Part shown: positions 21,947 through 34,321 of the stretch, piece by piece | Layout of the letters: each line of letters starts with the position of its first letter | Numbering within the stretch: the first letter of the stretch is position 1 | Assembly: GCA_017607445.1 (NCBI GenBank) | Contig: JAEVHH010000005.1 | Location: forward strand, 62,001-126,000 | Direction: 5' to 3' | Source: Histoplasma ohiense | Lineage: Eukaryota > Ascomycota > Eurotiomycetes > Onygenales > Ajellomycetaceae | DNA length: 64,000 nt | The notes under the pieces: generated by a model | Databases searched by the model: none | The model's input: only the letters and a program-made list of their open reading frames with translations | What the model was told of the DNA's origin: nothing | Translations under genes and position numbers: made by a program

Positions 21947-24900
21947 ATGGCGACTCTCGATCTGGCGTCGGGCCTTATGGAAATTGCAAAGTAGGTGGCA
22001 TTGAATTGCGCTCCACCGTTGTATGAATCAAACCGAGCACTAACATTCCCTTCAGTTCTCTTGCTCAAGACGAAATCCCTTTCAAACTGCGCTGTGCTAT
22101 TTGCAATAAACTTGCGATAAATGCCTTCCGTCTTCCGTGCTGCGATCAGGCTATATGCGAGAACTGTAAATACCCCCTAACTCTGGAATCATGTATTTTT
22201 CGTTCTCGTGCCTGATTTACTTTACATAGGCCAAGGCTCCCTCCCGGAATGTTGTCCAGTCTGCGCACATACGCCTCTCTCTTCCGACCTATGCAAACCA
22301 AATAAAGCCCTGAGAACAACTCTAAAGGCATTTTTGCGAACCGAAGAAAAAAAAAGAGAGAAAGATCGTCCGCCAGCTCCTCGTCCTGTGAACTCAAACT
22401 CCTTCCCTCCCTCCTCTACGGCCTTAGACCACGTGGGTGATGCTTCAGAACCCAATAGCGCTTCTGTTGCTGTCGACGATGCAAATAATCCAAACCATTC
22501 TGCTGCCACCATGGAAGCAATGGATAACATCAGCGCCTCGACATTGCCAACCGCAACCCCGGATGACGCTATCAACAACACTACGAATACACAAGTTGAA
22601 GCAGTGGTTAGTCAGGGATATTTCCTCCTTAGGGAACGTGAATTACAGCCTCGCTAATAATACCTTACTAAAGCCTGGAAATTCCACCCTCGCTAACAGC
22701 CTGTTTAATGACAATGCAAACCTTGTCCCGCCGGGGACATCAGCCCCTTGGCAACCAGATGCTGACTCCAGCAACGGCACAGGAGACCTCACTTCGGGAC
22801 AACTGCTCGGAGTTTCAACTCTCTCGCGAGGTTCGGATGCTTATGTCAATGGACAGGGATATGGTATGAATGGGATGGGAGGTTTATCTCAGACCAGTTG
22901 GCAAGGGTCGTCGAATTATGGCCAAATGATGCAAACATTGCCCGGCGGTGTTCAACTAAACGGGGTAATGCCATTCCAAAATGGCATTGGTACGCTTCAC
23001 TTTACTTTCGTTTTCAATTTCCACCAGTCGCTAACACTGTTTTTAGGACCTCCTGGGATGGCTGGAATTGGACTGGATCCGATGGCGTCGAGTCATGGTA
23101 TGTTTGGCGGATATGGGGTCAATATCAATGGCATGAATGATGGCATGAATACTGGAATGAATTTCAACGCAGGGCAGGGAATGTATGGCGCATGGGATGG
23201 TCAGAGCAATGTGTGGAATGGAGGTCCAGATAAATTCAATGCAAATCCATTTGCCAACCGCATGGTTGCTGAATTTGGCCCTAGTCCTGGTGGATATCGT
23301 GGATATAATATGTCCCAGAATTACGCAAATTATCCTCACATGCATCAGCGACAGCAATATCCTAACAATGACTTCCACAGCCAATTTGGTCTTAGTTACG
23401 GCCGTGGCCGTGGCAGGGGCCGCGGATTTCTCCCTAGTGGCCGTGGACGGGGCGGTTTTATGTCTGCAGCACATGGTAGTTACCCATTATCTACTAACCA
23501 AACTTCCTCCTTCCAACCCCATATGACCTCGCATTCCCTCCACCAACTTGATCTTGTATCTCCCGCAAATACCCCAGACTTGGATCATGTTAAAAAGTTT
23601 AATGATGACTTATGTCCAGGTGGGGAGGATGAGCTTAAGCAGAACCAAGCAACGGACGAGCACGCGGCAGTCTCGCCCAAGAATGCGGCATCCAACGAAT
23701 CAGTCTTGGCTGCTGTGGAGCCTCACGACTCTAATGCGCCTACATATAATGAACTTCCTGTCAATCGAGCCACTGAATCCTGGACAACCATGCAGGTAGG
23801 TGCTGTAACACAACGAGGGACTAATGACAACTCAGATCCAGGTAGTAGCCAGACAAGCGGAGTGTATATAAATGTGTCAGAGGGAAACCGAAATAATGCA
23901 CTCATCCATTCGAATGAAATGGTACACCCGTCTCCAACGTTATTGCCTACTTCTCATAACAACACAACGTCGACAGAACCTCGGGGGATGGGTGTTGTTG
24001 GAGCACCAGCTGCTCCAAGAGCTATGAGGGAAGGGTTGGCAAATGTCAGCGCCCGCAACGGCAGAGGGTTCTCCGGTCGTCAGACTGCAAGCAGCCCTAC
24101 CCTAAAGCGGGATAAGGAAGTGAAAAGGTAATGAATTAATTTTTTCCATCCGCTTGCTACCACTTGCCCTTAAATATCAAGTAAATTCTAACATTCAACT
24201 TCCAGTCGCTCGCCGTCTCCATCACTGGAACAACCGGTATCTCGATATATGTCCATCTCAAGATCTCCGTCTCGTCACCCGCCCCGTCACCATCGCCGGC
24301 ATCGGCATCAATCCCCTTCGCCCAGCGTCTCCGGCAGTGACCAAGGCAGGGAAGAGAATCGAAAGCAGAGACGAAAATCCCGGCAAGAAAACGATGACCA
24401 GGGGTCCAGTCGTCGGGCTAATAAGGATTCGCGATCTCGGTCGGTTTCATCAGATCCTCGAAAGCGAGTGGAACATCGAAGTAGGCGTGGTACGGAGCGA
24501 AAGAGCGAACATAAACCTTCTACATCCCATCGTTCACGCCGCCACCGCAGTCGAAGTTCGAGCCCCAAACATCGTGACTATGACCGGAACACTAGCGAAG
24601 TCAGTTTGGTTGATACCAGTGTAAAACTATCTGGATTAGGTGAAAAACGCGATCTTGTAGTCCCAGGCAGTGAACATCACTCCACCAAAGAGAGAGCCAA
24701 TGGATCTACGACCGGAGATAAATCCAGCCGACATCGGGACCGGGATCGGGATAGGGACAGGGAGAGGGAGAGGGAGAGGAACAGAGACAGAAATAAGGTT
24801 AAGGATAAAGATAAGGAGAGAGCTCGTGGACGGGGACCAAATCGCGAACGAGAGAAGGATCGTGACAGGGACCACGAACGCGACCGCAAGCGGTCTCGTC

Positions 24901-25277
24901 GTGATCGGTCTGAATCCCCAGAAGATCTAGATCATTATCGCCGACACTCCCGTCGCGTTAAGCGTTGTGAACCAGAAGAAATTAGTGCTATGGATCGCGA
25001 GAAGAAGTCAGCAGAACATCGGGAACCGCGAGTCCAAGTGAAAGATCCACATACCCTAGAGCGCGAGGCACGAGATAAAGAACGTCTCCTAAAAGAACAA
25101 CAACGGCGAGATGCGATGAATGCGGATCGCCACGGTAGAAATAGCCGACACCGTGAGAGCCGTCAGGGGAGGACATTAGGCGGGAGACACCTCAGTTATA
25201 AATATGAGGATGAGGAAAGCGACCAAGCCAGAGCGACACGAGTCGAGCTTGAACGAGAAGCAGCACGATGGGCTTAA
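21947..25277 (+). CDS. RING-finger protein with RGG and RS/RD domains
   Basis: Six exons (21947-21990, 22056-22165, 22230-22606, 22674-22989, 23047-24127, 24206-25277) sum to exactly 1000 codons, 999 residues. Residues 15-75 form a Cys-rich RING/U-box-like module: CAIC, then LPCCDQAIC, then CQGSLPECCPVC. A charged segment KAFLRTEEKKREK follows. The central region is Asn/Gly/Met-rich with an RGG-like stretch (GRGRGRGRGF, GRGRGGF). The last ~350 residues are an RS/RD-type domain with RHRSRSSSPK and a long RDRDRE repeat. The RING suggests ubiquitin ligase activity and the RGG/RS regions suggest RNA or spliceosome contact. This resembles an Aspergillus protein annotated as a RING finger protein (Znf1) and partly Mpe1/RBBP6, but no DWNN domain or zinc knuckle is present. 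The target is unknown. Confidence 0.85.
24736..24774 (+). other. Seven-run G-quadruplex motif inside the RS domain
   Basis: Seven GGG runs start at 24736, 24742, 24748, 24754, 24760, 24766 and 24772. Each is separated by exactly three bases, a perfect six-base period on the coding strand. The period encodes alternating Arg and Asp/Glu. The pattern exceeds the usual four-run G4 rule with short loops, so a quadruplex in the mRNA or DNA is chemically plausible. Confidence 0.8.
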
Positions 25278-26032
25278 AAGGCATGATGGGGATAGACTCT
25301 GGAGTTACCGGCTGGAATACGTTCCCCTCCATATTTTACCTTTCTCTTTGTTACAACTCATTCTCTAGACAGGCCATCTTTTCCGATGGGTATAGGGCTA
25401 TGTGAATCTATACAAATCTATCGGCGTTGGTGGAGGACTTGCTGCCACGACTTCATGTGCTGTATATCTACTCTTGGCCCCTGGTTTCTGGAATACGATC
25501 TTCTTATCTACGGATTGTCGAACTTATTGGCGTGCCCTGGTAGCAAGATAAAAGGGCTCCATTCGAGGAGTGAATAGATACGGGATACCTGATGTTTTGA
25601 TAGATCTTTCAGTAAATTCATATCTTGCAATTTTTGTTTTTAATTTCTGATTTGATTTTTGTTAAACCACTGGGGCAAAAGAGCTCGATCACCACTAGTA
25701 GGGACGAATTAATCCCATTCATTCCTGCCACACCGTACGGGTCTTCAATAGTTGATGTGTTTCTCTACCCTTTACACCCAATAAACATGAGATATACCTA
25801 AGTTAATGGATAGATAATGATATTTGTTTGACCCCCAAGGCCATAATCTTTACCACAACAGATATTTTCCTGTCACGTGATTTACATATATATTTGTGGA
25901 TAACTAGTGGTTATACCCTTCAAGATTCTACTCGTTGATGTGGAAGTGAAAACCGTAAATCATTATTGGCGCATTTAAAGACTTGCGTCTAGGCCGAGAT
26001 ATCTCCTCTGATATCATGCCATTCCAAGCGGA
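25278..26032. other. Intergenic spacer with repeat copy C
   Basis: No coding frame is convincing. It holds the 3' region of the RING-RS gene, a copy of the dispersed repeat at 25673-25715, and the promoter of the DUF2293-like gene. Confidence 0.5.
25673..25715 (-). repeat. Dispersed SINE-like repeat, copy C (partial)
   Basis: GGCAAAAGAGCTCGATCACC followed by ACTAGTAGGGACGAATTAATCCC matches copies A and B over their terminal ~45 bases with a short internal deletion. Confidence 0.6.
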
Positions 26033-26887
26033 ATGGGCCTCTCATTTCTCCTATCGTGGCGTGTCGGGATTCAGGTCTCATGGTCTAGCAGCAACCGATC
26101 ATCATTTCGGGACCTTCGCGCCCTTCCGATAATTGCGAGGAACTGCTCATCAAATGCGAAACAGATCATTACTCCCAAAGTAAATAGCCTTGGGGAGACG
26201 GTACGTGTGCATAGCTTCTGAATCGGTTTCTCCCAACACATGCGCTACATGCCATTTGAGTACCTGATCTGATTTCAGTATACAGATCCTTATCAATGAA
26301 GACCTGCAGCTCCCCGGCTATGCCTTTGTACCCCTTGAAAATAAATTTATGCTTCGTCAATGCCGCAGATTGATACGTGCATCCAACGACAGTAGGACTG
26401 TATTCGTTCAGCATGTAAGCTGCCATCCCTCCCCTCCGTTGCTGGATTATTTCTAAGTTCCATCTCCATTTTATTTTCCTGGATTCAAAAACTTAGGCCT
26501 CTACATTGCCAGGCATCCCCACGACAGCCTAACGATCTCGGCCCCGAGCTAGGCATCTATGCACCCTGTGAAATTGTAGCGCAAGTTTCTGCAGAGTTCG
26601 CGAAACTCACTGCCCTACTTGATAGCACGATATGGAAGAAGTGGGAGCATGAGTATCCCCAAATGCCAGCGGCGGATAAGTCGCTGTTGCAACGACTTGT
26701 TTCGGAGAAGAATGCAGACGCCGTCGCGAAGTGTTCGACACATGTGGCTCAGTCTACGCTTTGGGGGTATGTCAGCCGTACATACACGTCGGATGAGCAT
26801 CTTGTTCTCTCAACCGCGAGGAATCCTAAAGCAGCCCTTCGGATGCGTGAGAAGATTGATGGCGTGTTACAGTCGTGGCGTGGATGA
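26033..26887 (+). CDS. DUF2293-like protein
   Basis: Three exons (26033-26200, 26286-26414, 26513-26887) give 223 residues. The reading frame survives only with the acceptors TATACAG at 26285 and TTGCCAG at 26512. Recognisable segments are TPKVNSLGET, GYAFVPLENKFMLRQCRRLIR, GIYAPCEIV near residue 115, WEHEYPQMP and a C-terminal block with HVAQSTLWGYVSRTYTSDE...RMREKIDGVLQSW. Their order and spacing fit fungal DUF2293 proteins, which carry a 'FP.MP' segment and an AHIRHxxT-like segment. The match to that second motif is loose here. The function of DUF2293 is not known to me. Confidence 0.6.
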
Positions 26888-27486
26888 ATACTCTCTACTT
26901 TGTTCTCCCGATTTATTGTAGGGTAGAATCTGGTCTAGTGGCGTCTGTCTTTCTTGCGAAGCCTGCGGTGCATATATATGATTACGATGGATTAACCGGA
27001 GGGGGACAATATGCTCCCAATATGTACGATATTGGATCAGGACGTAATTTTTTCTTGGCTTTGTATCTTGCGTAGAATCGTCACATGTGAAGCAACGATT
27101 TTCAAATAAAAATTCCCGGTGAGAAAAGTGTCGTAAGAACACGCTGAATTTTGAACCTCGATTTCGCTGACAACTATCTGCTGGAAGAAGGTCATACAAC
27201 GCTAGGGTAGATCGAAATTGAGGACATTGAGGAGGGGGCTGTACAAATCTAACGCTCGCCAACGGCACACCAACTAAAATAACTAGGAGAACAATGTGTC
27301 GGCATGGGCAAAACAGAGTTTACGCAACTATAAACAACGAAAGCAACTCCCCTAGAGGCGCACAAGTCTGGACGCGAGGAGCTGGCTAGTGAAACCCGCA
27401 GAGAACAATATGGGGCATGTATGTCCAATATGATATATAGTTAGTTAGCGGAGCGCTTGGCGCCTGGTAGATAGAAACAGCCAATA
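26888..27486. other. Convergent 3' spacer, no gene seen
   Basis: Between two convergent genes. It should hold both terminators. No frame or repeat was recognised. Confidence 0.45.
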
Positions 27487-29951
27487 TTAGGTTAACCTCG
27501 CCTTGAGATCTTCAATTTCATTCGTCAAGAACTCGATCTGTCGCGTCTGCGCAGCAATTGTTCGGCCTTGTTCTGAAATCAAGCTCTTTAACGATGATAA
27601 CTCACGTTGGACTACATCCTGTACGCCAGCCGAGATATCCGTGATACGGGTTGATGTTGAAGACTGTTAATGAGGGCGAAGGGTTAATTATCCGTGTGCC
27701 AATTAACCCTGATTTACCTTTTTTTTATGGGGGGTAGACGAAAAAAGAAAAAAAGCGAAAAAAGCGAAAAAAAGACTAAAGACAAGAAGTGACATACCTT
27801 CTCGGCTGCAGAGTCCGTTGAGGGTAAATCAACTTTCGGCACTACTTTCGATGATGGAGTTGCTTCACTAATTTCCGGCGGAGAAAATGTGATAGCAGGG
27901 GGGCGACTACTTGCTGGTTTTTGAACCTCTTCGAAACTCGAACCATCATCCACATCACGGTCAGTTTCTTCGTCATCTGCGTATTTGGAGGCCATGGCCG
28001 CGATAGAGGAACTTTGTTCCTTTACGGAGGGAGGAGTGTCAACTCTTCCGGGAACAGTAGTAGGTTTGCTAGGATATGGCTCCTTCGGGGTCGGTTCACC
28101 TTGCTGAACAGGTGAGCTGTGTTTCTGGGCCGCGTTTGGAGGGCTTAGTGGAGAAACCTCCTTTAGTCCCTCTCCGCCATATAAACTGCCCAAATCAATC
28201 TTTGGGGGAAGGGCTTCCTTGCCATCAAACCATTCGGCCGCTGACATGGCTGGCTTGAGACCGGTAGTGGGTGGGTAGATGTCGTCTTGAAACATTTCAG
28301 CCCGTCGAGGAACAATGAAGGAGATGGGTTCAATGTAAGTGTCGTTAACAGTTTTGAGAGCCCTAACCACCTCATTGTCATGCATGTTCACCCCACGCTT
28401 CGGCATAAAGGCGATACCACGCTGTGGATCTGCTGATTTATATTCCGACAGGTATTCGAATTTGTCATTCTCATATTCAAAGTATCGAATATTACCATCA
28501 CTATGGAAATGTCAGTTAAATAAAGTGCATTAGTGTAGGGTCGCGGATTCTGTTTTACTCGCCCTTTCCCAGCCAAATATAAACATTGGGTTCCGTCATC
28601 CCAAAATGGCATACAAACACCCGAGATTGAGTCAAGAGACTTGAATCCATTAATGGGTTCTCGGGGGGCGCGAATATCCCATAAGGCTAGTTGGCGATCA
28701 CTCATCTTTGAAAATCCAGTGGTGGCGACGCGGTCGTGTTCGCCCATCCATACAGCGCGACTGTTCTTTGCACCGGAATGGCCAGCTGTTTCGTGTGCAG
28801 GTTTCTCCTGGCGGACGTCCCAGAAACGAAGTTTTTTATCCCGCGAAGTAGTAACTAACATAGAACCGTTCGCACTCCATGATAATGATTGAATAACTTC
28901 GGCATGCTTTAGCGTGAGCTTTGATGATCCGGATTCGATGTCCCAGATTTTCACAGTGTAGTCACCGGATGAGGAGGCTAGCACATTCTCAGCGGCGGGA
29001 TTGAAAAGGACGTGTCCAACCTTCCTACCAGAAATGAAAAGCAAAGAAAAAGAACATCCAATTAGCGACGGATTCGAGTAAGTCATTGTTATGCTCACGG
29101 ATGCTTAAGAGCAAGGGAATCCACACACCTTGGATGTCCGCTTAATTTTCCAACTGGGGCGACATCTGCGATTTCCTCTGCGTCTGTGTGCAGAGTAAAA
29201 TTTTCAGGCACTCTCCAAAGGAAAACCTGTCGAAGTTTGGCGGAGTGTTCAGTCTTAGTGTGACGGGTGTAACATGATAGTCGTTTGAAGTAGGCGGGGA
29301 AGGGGGGATGCATGGGAGTGAGAGACATTGTACCTTGCCATCATCTGAACCAGATGCGATCAAAGAGTCGTTGAAAGGGTTCCTAGAAAATATGACTGTT
29401 ATCATCTTTCGTCCGTCAGAGAGCATCCAAAGATGTACCCACCAGTCTGTATCTAGTACGACGGCGGTATGGCCACGGAAGAGGGGGAATCGGTCTGGTG
29501 CTTTGCCTGTTTCATGAAGTGGCAGTACGGCGAAGGCGCCACCTCCTGAAGTTTCCCAGTTGACAGATATGTATTTCGGATTGACCTGTCCGGATTATCA
29601 GAACGAATTTCAATTGCAGGACTCGTTATATTTTCTCAGATGCTTTGGTGAGATCCAGGGGCAGGTGTGGGTGACGGGAGAATGGACCTTGACCAAATTC
29701 GTATCCCAGGCATTTTTGGAAATATGGAGATTGTCATAACATTGTTCCTACAAATTCACTCAACGTGTTAGGCTAGGTCAGTTCATTCAAAGAGCATGGA
29801 ATGGCGGCCATACCTTTCTTGTTGAGCGTCCGAAGATATGGCCTGTTGCGGGAGAATCATCGTAGTCAGTCTTGGAAGTAGGACGTCATGGGGGTTGAGG
29901 TCGAGAGAACCACGCACGATACTTTGATGAACGAACAAAACGACCCGCCAT
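27487..29951 (-). CDS. crn1: Coronin (actin-binding WD40 protein)
   Basis: A multi-exon gene from the ATG at 29951. The first exons give MAGRFVRSSKY and RHIFGRSTRKE, the coronin signature, then CYDNLHISKNAWDTNLVKVNPKYISVNWE. WD40 blades follow, with LIASGSDDGKVQ..VFLWRVPE, SSSGDYTVKIWDI, TSRDKKLRFWDVR and RQLALWDIRAP. After the propeller comes a Pro/Ser-rich unique region (about 27800-28250). The last exon (27487-27666) encodes a C-terminal coiled coil, ISAGVQDVVQ...TNEIEDLKARLT. The final intron carries a long purine tract near 27730-27780. Coronin binds F-actin and Arp2/3 through the propeller and coiled coil and organises cortical actin and endocytic patches. The architecture is complete. 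Confidence 0.93.
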
Positions 29952-30712
29952 TACGAAACTAGTTGAAGGTTGGAATTTAGGTAGCAGACAGGTTCAGGAG
30001 AGAAAATGTTTAAGATATGGGAGAACGAGTCCACGCGTAGGGGCGATTGGGGAATGGGAGTTATTGTTATGGTATACGTTGAAATGTGGGTGGGATGGGT
30101 TGCGCAGCCAACACGGACACTTAAATAATTGGCCTGCTCTAATTAACCCAAATGAGTTGCTAGGCAGACAAGACGGCAGAGAAATATTGATGGGTGACAA
30201 GGATTCTGTGTCGCTAGTTGCAGGGGATTTTTGCATATTCTTATGACCCCTCTTCAATGTAATCAATCATATCAGTCCTGACGCAGTGTGGAGTTACAAG
30301 CTACCTAGGTAAAACCTTGGAACCTTGGAAGCGTTACGATCATCACGTGGGTACTTGCAACATGTGCACTGTTTGCAGCAGACCCAACGCAGCCTAGTTT
30401 TATTTATCCAGTTGGCCCGACAACGGACCTGCGGCCGGAACCACAGTTGCTTGCTACCAACAACCTTTTCTCTTCGTATCTTCGTCCACATGTTCCAGCA
30501 ACTACACTCGTGCGCACTGTCCGCAGTATATCCCCTCTAGGGACAAAGGGGTGTATTCCAACTCAATCCTTCTTGTCACGACTTTACCTTCGCTGTATAA
30601 TCTCCCAGCTCCATGGGTTGCATCTGAATTGCGCCTCATTTCATGGATCAGTTGAATCCATAACTCTCATTTAATTCCCTCTTGTGCAGTGATTGTGTAC
30701 ATTTAATTCATC
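29952..30712. promoter_or_regulatory. Divergent promoter, coronin / kinesin-14
   Basis: Start codons of two cytoskeletal genes face away from each other across 761 bp, so both promoters lie here. A CACGTG-type E-box-like site (CATCACGTGG) is seen near 30340. Short frames in this region are not protein-like. Confidence 0.5.
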
Positions 30713-33700
30713 ATGGACAGCGATGAGAATACTCACCGGGTATGTGAATATCTAATCATTCTACCCTCAATGGCATGCAGCGACTAGTCCGCTGACCGCA
30801 CCTACAGTTCTCCTCGAGCATTCCTCGCCCAAACAGAGCCAACTCCAATGGCAGAAGCCTTCATGATATTACCGTGTCCGCAAATAACAATGCCGCTGGT
30901 ACCATGATGCCCCCGCCAGGCACTATCAGCCGAAAACATGTCGAATCAATCGGTAGGTTCCAGCAAGGGCATGGATAGCATACTCCCGTCGCGTATAACC
31001 ATTTCTAACCGCCGACCGACTAGTGACAGAATCGGCCATGCAGACAAGGAAAACATTAATCGAAAGGGGTGGGGAAACTAGAAAGAAAGCCCATCTTAGC
31101 CACTCTGCCTCGAAATCTATGAGTTCCAGGCCCTTATCTACTCTCTCGACCTCAACCTCCTCCCGCCCAGCATCCGCTGCTTCGCGAAATGCCCCACACA
31201 ACCAAACCTCTTCTTCCCATGGCCCTAGTTCGCGAACGAGACCATCGGCCCATAACATCGGACGACCTCAGACTTCCTTCGGATATAGCCACTCACATAG
31301 AGTCGCTTCGCCACGTCCGGTAACTTCAATGAGCAGTCGAGATGACGATTCCCAAGACTCCGTTTTGGGAAAGCGAAAGGGTATGGATCCATTTCTTTTG
31401 ACACGCTCCACACTTTCATTCCAGTTGAACCCAGGACCGATTTCAGGAAAAAACGGAAGCTATGACAATCAAATGAATTTTACTTCAGATTGGTCTAGCT
31501 CATTTGCCGCACGATCAATTTCTTATCCTCCACGTGAACCTGTACGGGATGTTTCATTGAGCACCGCAATAAGCGCTCTAACCCTGAATCCGTGTTCATC
31601 ACCTATTGCCCCATCACCCAATGATAATAAGCCCCTGCAAACGGCTAGGCCCGATTTTTGGGCAACCAAATCTCAAACCAAGATACCCCAAAGCACAGTC
31701 ACCCCTTCACCCAACATCCCTCAACCCTTGAAAAAATCTCCTCGGAAATCACCTCCAAAAATGAAACAATACCTAACTCGTTGTTCTTCAGTAGAAGCAT
31801 GGGACCAGGACGCTAAAATGGAAAAAATGAACGCCATGTGTGATTTACTTCTCAATCGTTTTCAGGGCACAACGAACCAAAGTGCCGGACTCAAGGAAGC
31901 AATAGAGCTGTATAAATCTCGCCGTACGTACGAAATGATGATTCTAGTCGCTCCGTTGATCATGACATGTATCTCTGCTAACCCAACAATTCGATATCTG
32001 TAGTTCAGGAGGTTGAGGAAAAGAACTCGCAGCTTTCTGAGCATAATATTACACTCCGCGTTGACCTTGATACTACAAAATCTCGCCTCTTGGCGATTGA
32101 AAACAACCTTAAAGATGTTTCGCGTGACCATGAGATTGCAATTGATGATTTAGAGAGACAGCACCGCATTGATTTAGACGCATCACGTCAAGAAGCAAGC
32201 AAACGAATTGAAGAGCTTGCGGTTAAACACAAGGAAGAAATGAGGGAGTTACGTAGTCGGTTTGACAATGAGATCGAGAATGAACGGAACAGACTACGAC
32301 AGGAACTGAACCAAATCAATGCTCAAACTGCCATCGATTTACAACGATCTCAAATTGAAATGGAAAACAGGGATCGCGAGCTCAGGGACATCCAGGCCGA
32401 GGTGAATCGCTTGATGAGTGATTTAGATCGTGAACGCACACTCAACAAGGAGCTCCAGCACAACATGGTGAAGAATGCCAGTAACACGATGACTCTGGAG
32501 TCTTCTGTTAGCGCACTGAAGGCAAGGATTGAATTTCTTGAGTCTGGTAACAAAGAACAGTCTGATGCGTTTGCCCGCCTTGATCAGCAACTTCGAGATG
32601 CGCTAGCAGAAACGCAAGCAACAAAAGACAAGCTGCGCAAAGAAGAGACATTGCGACGAAAGCTCCATAATCAAGTACAGGAACTGAAGGGAAATATTCG
32701 GGTTTTCTGTCGCGTTCGTCCCTTGCTTAATAATGAATCCGTCGAGGATTCTGCAAGAATCGAATTTCCAGATTCAGAAGCTGACTGCAAGGAAATTTCG
32801 GTCCTTGGCCCAGAGGAGAAGAGCAGTCTTGGGAGCATCACAACCAAGACCTATGCTTATTCTTTTGACCATGTATTTGGCCCGTCATCTCAAAACACCG
32901 AGGTCTTTGAAGAGATTAGCCAACTTGTCCAAAGTGCTTTGGATGGATACAACGTTTGCATATTCTGCTACGGCCAAACCGGCAGCGGAAAAACTCACAC
33001 GATGTCGTCTGAAGATGGTATGATCCCCTGTGCTGTTCACCAAATATATGATACCGCAAGTGCGCTTGAAGAAAAGGGATGGCATTATACCATGCAAGGA
33101 AACTTTGTGGAGGTTTACAATGAAAATTTGAACGACCTACTAGGTAAAGCGGAAGAATTCGACAAGAAAAAACATGAGATTCGCCATGACATGCAAAAAT
33201 GCAAAACAACTATTACGGACATTACAACAGTCAACCTGGATTCTCCAGCACGCGTCGAGTCGATCTTACGACGTGCTGCCATGAATCGCTCAGTTGCTGC
33301 AACCAAAGCAAACGAACGATCTTCTCGATCACATTCCGTTTTCATCTTAAAATTAATTGGGGAAAACCGCTTCACGGGAGAAAAGAGTGAGGGTACACTT
33401 AACTTAGTTGATCTTGCTGGCAGTGAGCGGCTGAGCCATTCCAAAGCCACTGGTGAGCGGTTGAAGGAAACTCAAAGCATCAACCGTAGCCTCAGTTGCT
33501 TGGGCGATGTAATCGGGGCCCTTGGGCAAGGAAAAGAAGGTGGACATATTCCGTACAGGAACAGCAAGGTACGTTAGCCATCCGTTTCACTCTACTGGTC
33601 TTTCGTATCGAGCTAATTATCGCCACGAAGCTTACATATCTGCTTCAATTTTCACTGGGGGGCAACTCCAAAACCTTGATGTTCGTCATGGTCAGCCCAA

Positions 33701-33810
33701 GGCAGGAACATCTAAATGAAACCCTGACTAGCCTCAAGTTCGCGACAAAAGTCCACAATACCCATATCGGGACCGCCAGGAAACAGACGAAGATGATTCG
33801 CGAATCATAG
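30713..33810 (+). CDS. klpA: Kinesin-14, C-terminal motor (KlpA/Kar3 type)
   Basis: Five exons (30713-30739, 30808-30952, 31024-31923, 32004-33568, 33631-33810) sum to 939 codons, 938 residues. The N-terminal ~320 residues are Ser/Pro-rich and basic, as in the microtubule-binding tail of the family. A coiled coil spans about 360-590. The neck QVQELKGNIRVFCRVRPLL leads into the motor: P-loop GQTGSGKTHTM, switch I NERSSRSHSVF, switch II LVDLAGSERL, then SKLTYLLQFSLGG and KFATKVHNTHIGTARK at the C-terminus. The neck N-terminal to the motor defines kinesin-14, minus-end directed and active in spindle organisation and karyogamy. All catalytic motifs are intact. The tail is longer than in A. nidulans KlpA (about 770 residues). 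Confidence 0.95.
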
Positions 33811-34321
33811 TGTGCGCACGATGTTTTATGTTTTCATGAATATTTATTTTACTTGATGGTGTTTGATTTGGCATACCCGGAAGCCCTTTCGAGGCTGCCT
33901 TTAGCAGTTCATGTTGAGGCTTGGAGATTCCTTGGAGTTCTAGTTTCCGTTTGGCACCATTCATCCACCAAAGGCTCCCTAGCCCAGTTGTCCCACGACT
34001 CACCGAAGTTGTCATATACAGAGATATGTATTGCTGTTGACGTTACCTGGAGAATTGTTTTTTTTCGTTTAGGCCTCATCAATAGATATATATGGTTGTC
34101 CCAATCTCCTGCATTCGGGATCTTTAGTTTAGGTCGATGCGAGCGTACGACAATGTTTCTCTTCAATATAACACTGATATAGATCCATTCTGATTGCCCG
34201 TGGTTTCTATCGTTCAATCTCCACTTTTTAAAAGACATGATGATAACAAAACCTGGGAATATGAGGATGAACATCACTCGGATTGTTACGCTATACCAAG
34301 CGTATACACTTCCGCCATTCA
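33811..34321. other. Convergent 3' spacer, no gene seen
   Basis: Lies between the ends of the kinesin and hydrolase genes. No independent coding frame is convincing. Confidence 0.45.

Noticed and set aside
22607..22673. Apparent stop and frame change in the RING-RS gene
   Set aside because: A 67-nt intron with donor GTTAGT, a CTAAT-type branch site and acceptor CTAAAG joins the frames cleanly, and the total exon length is a multiple of three.
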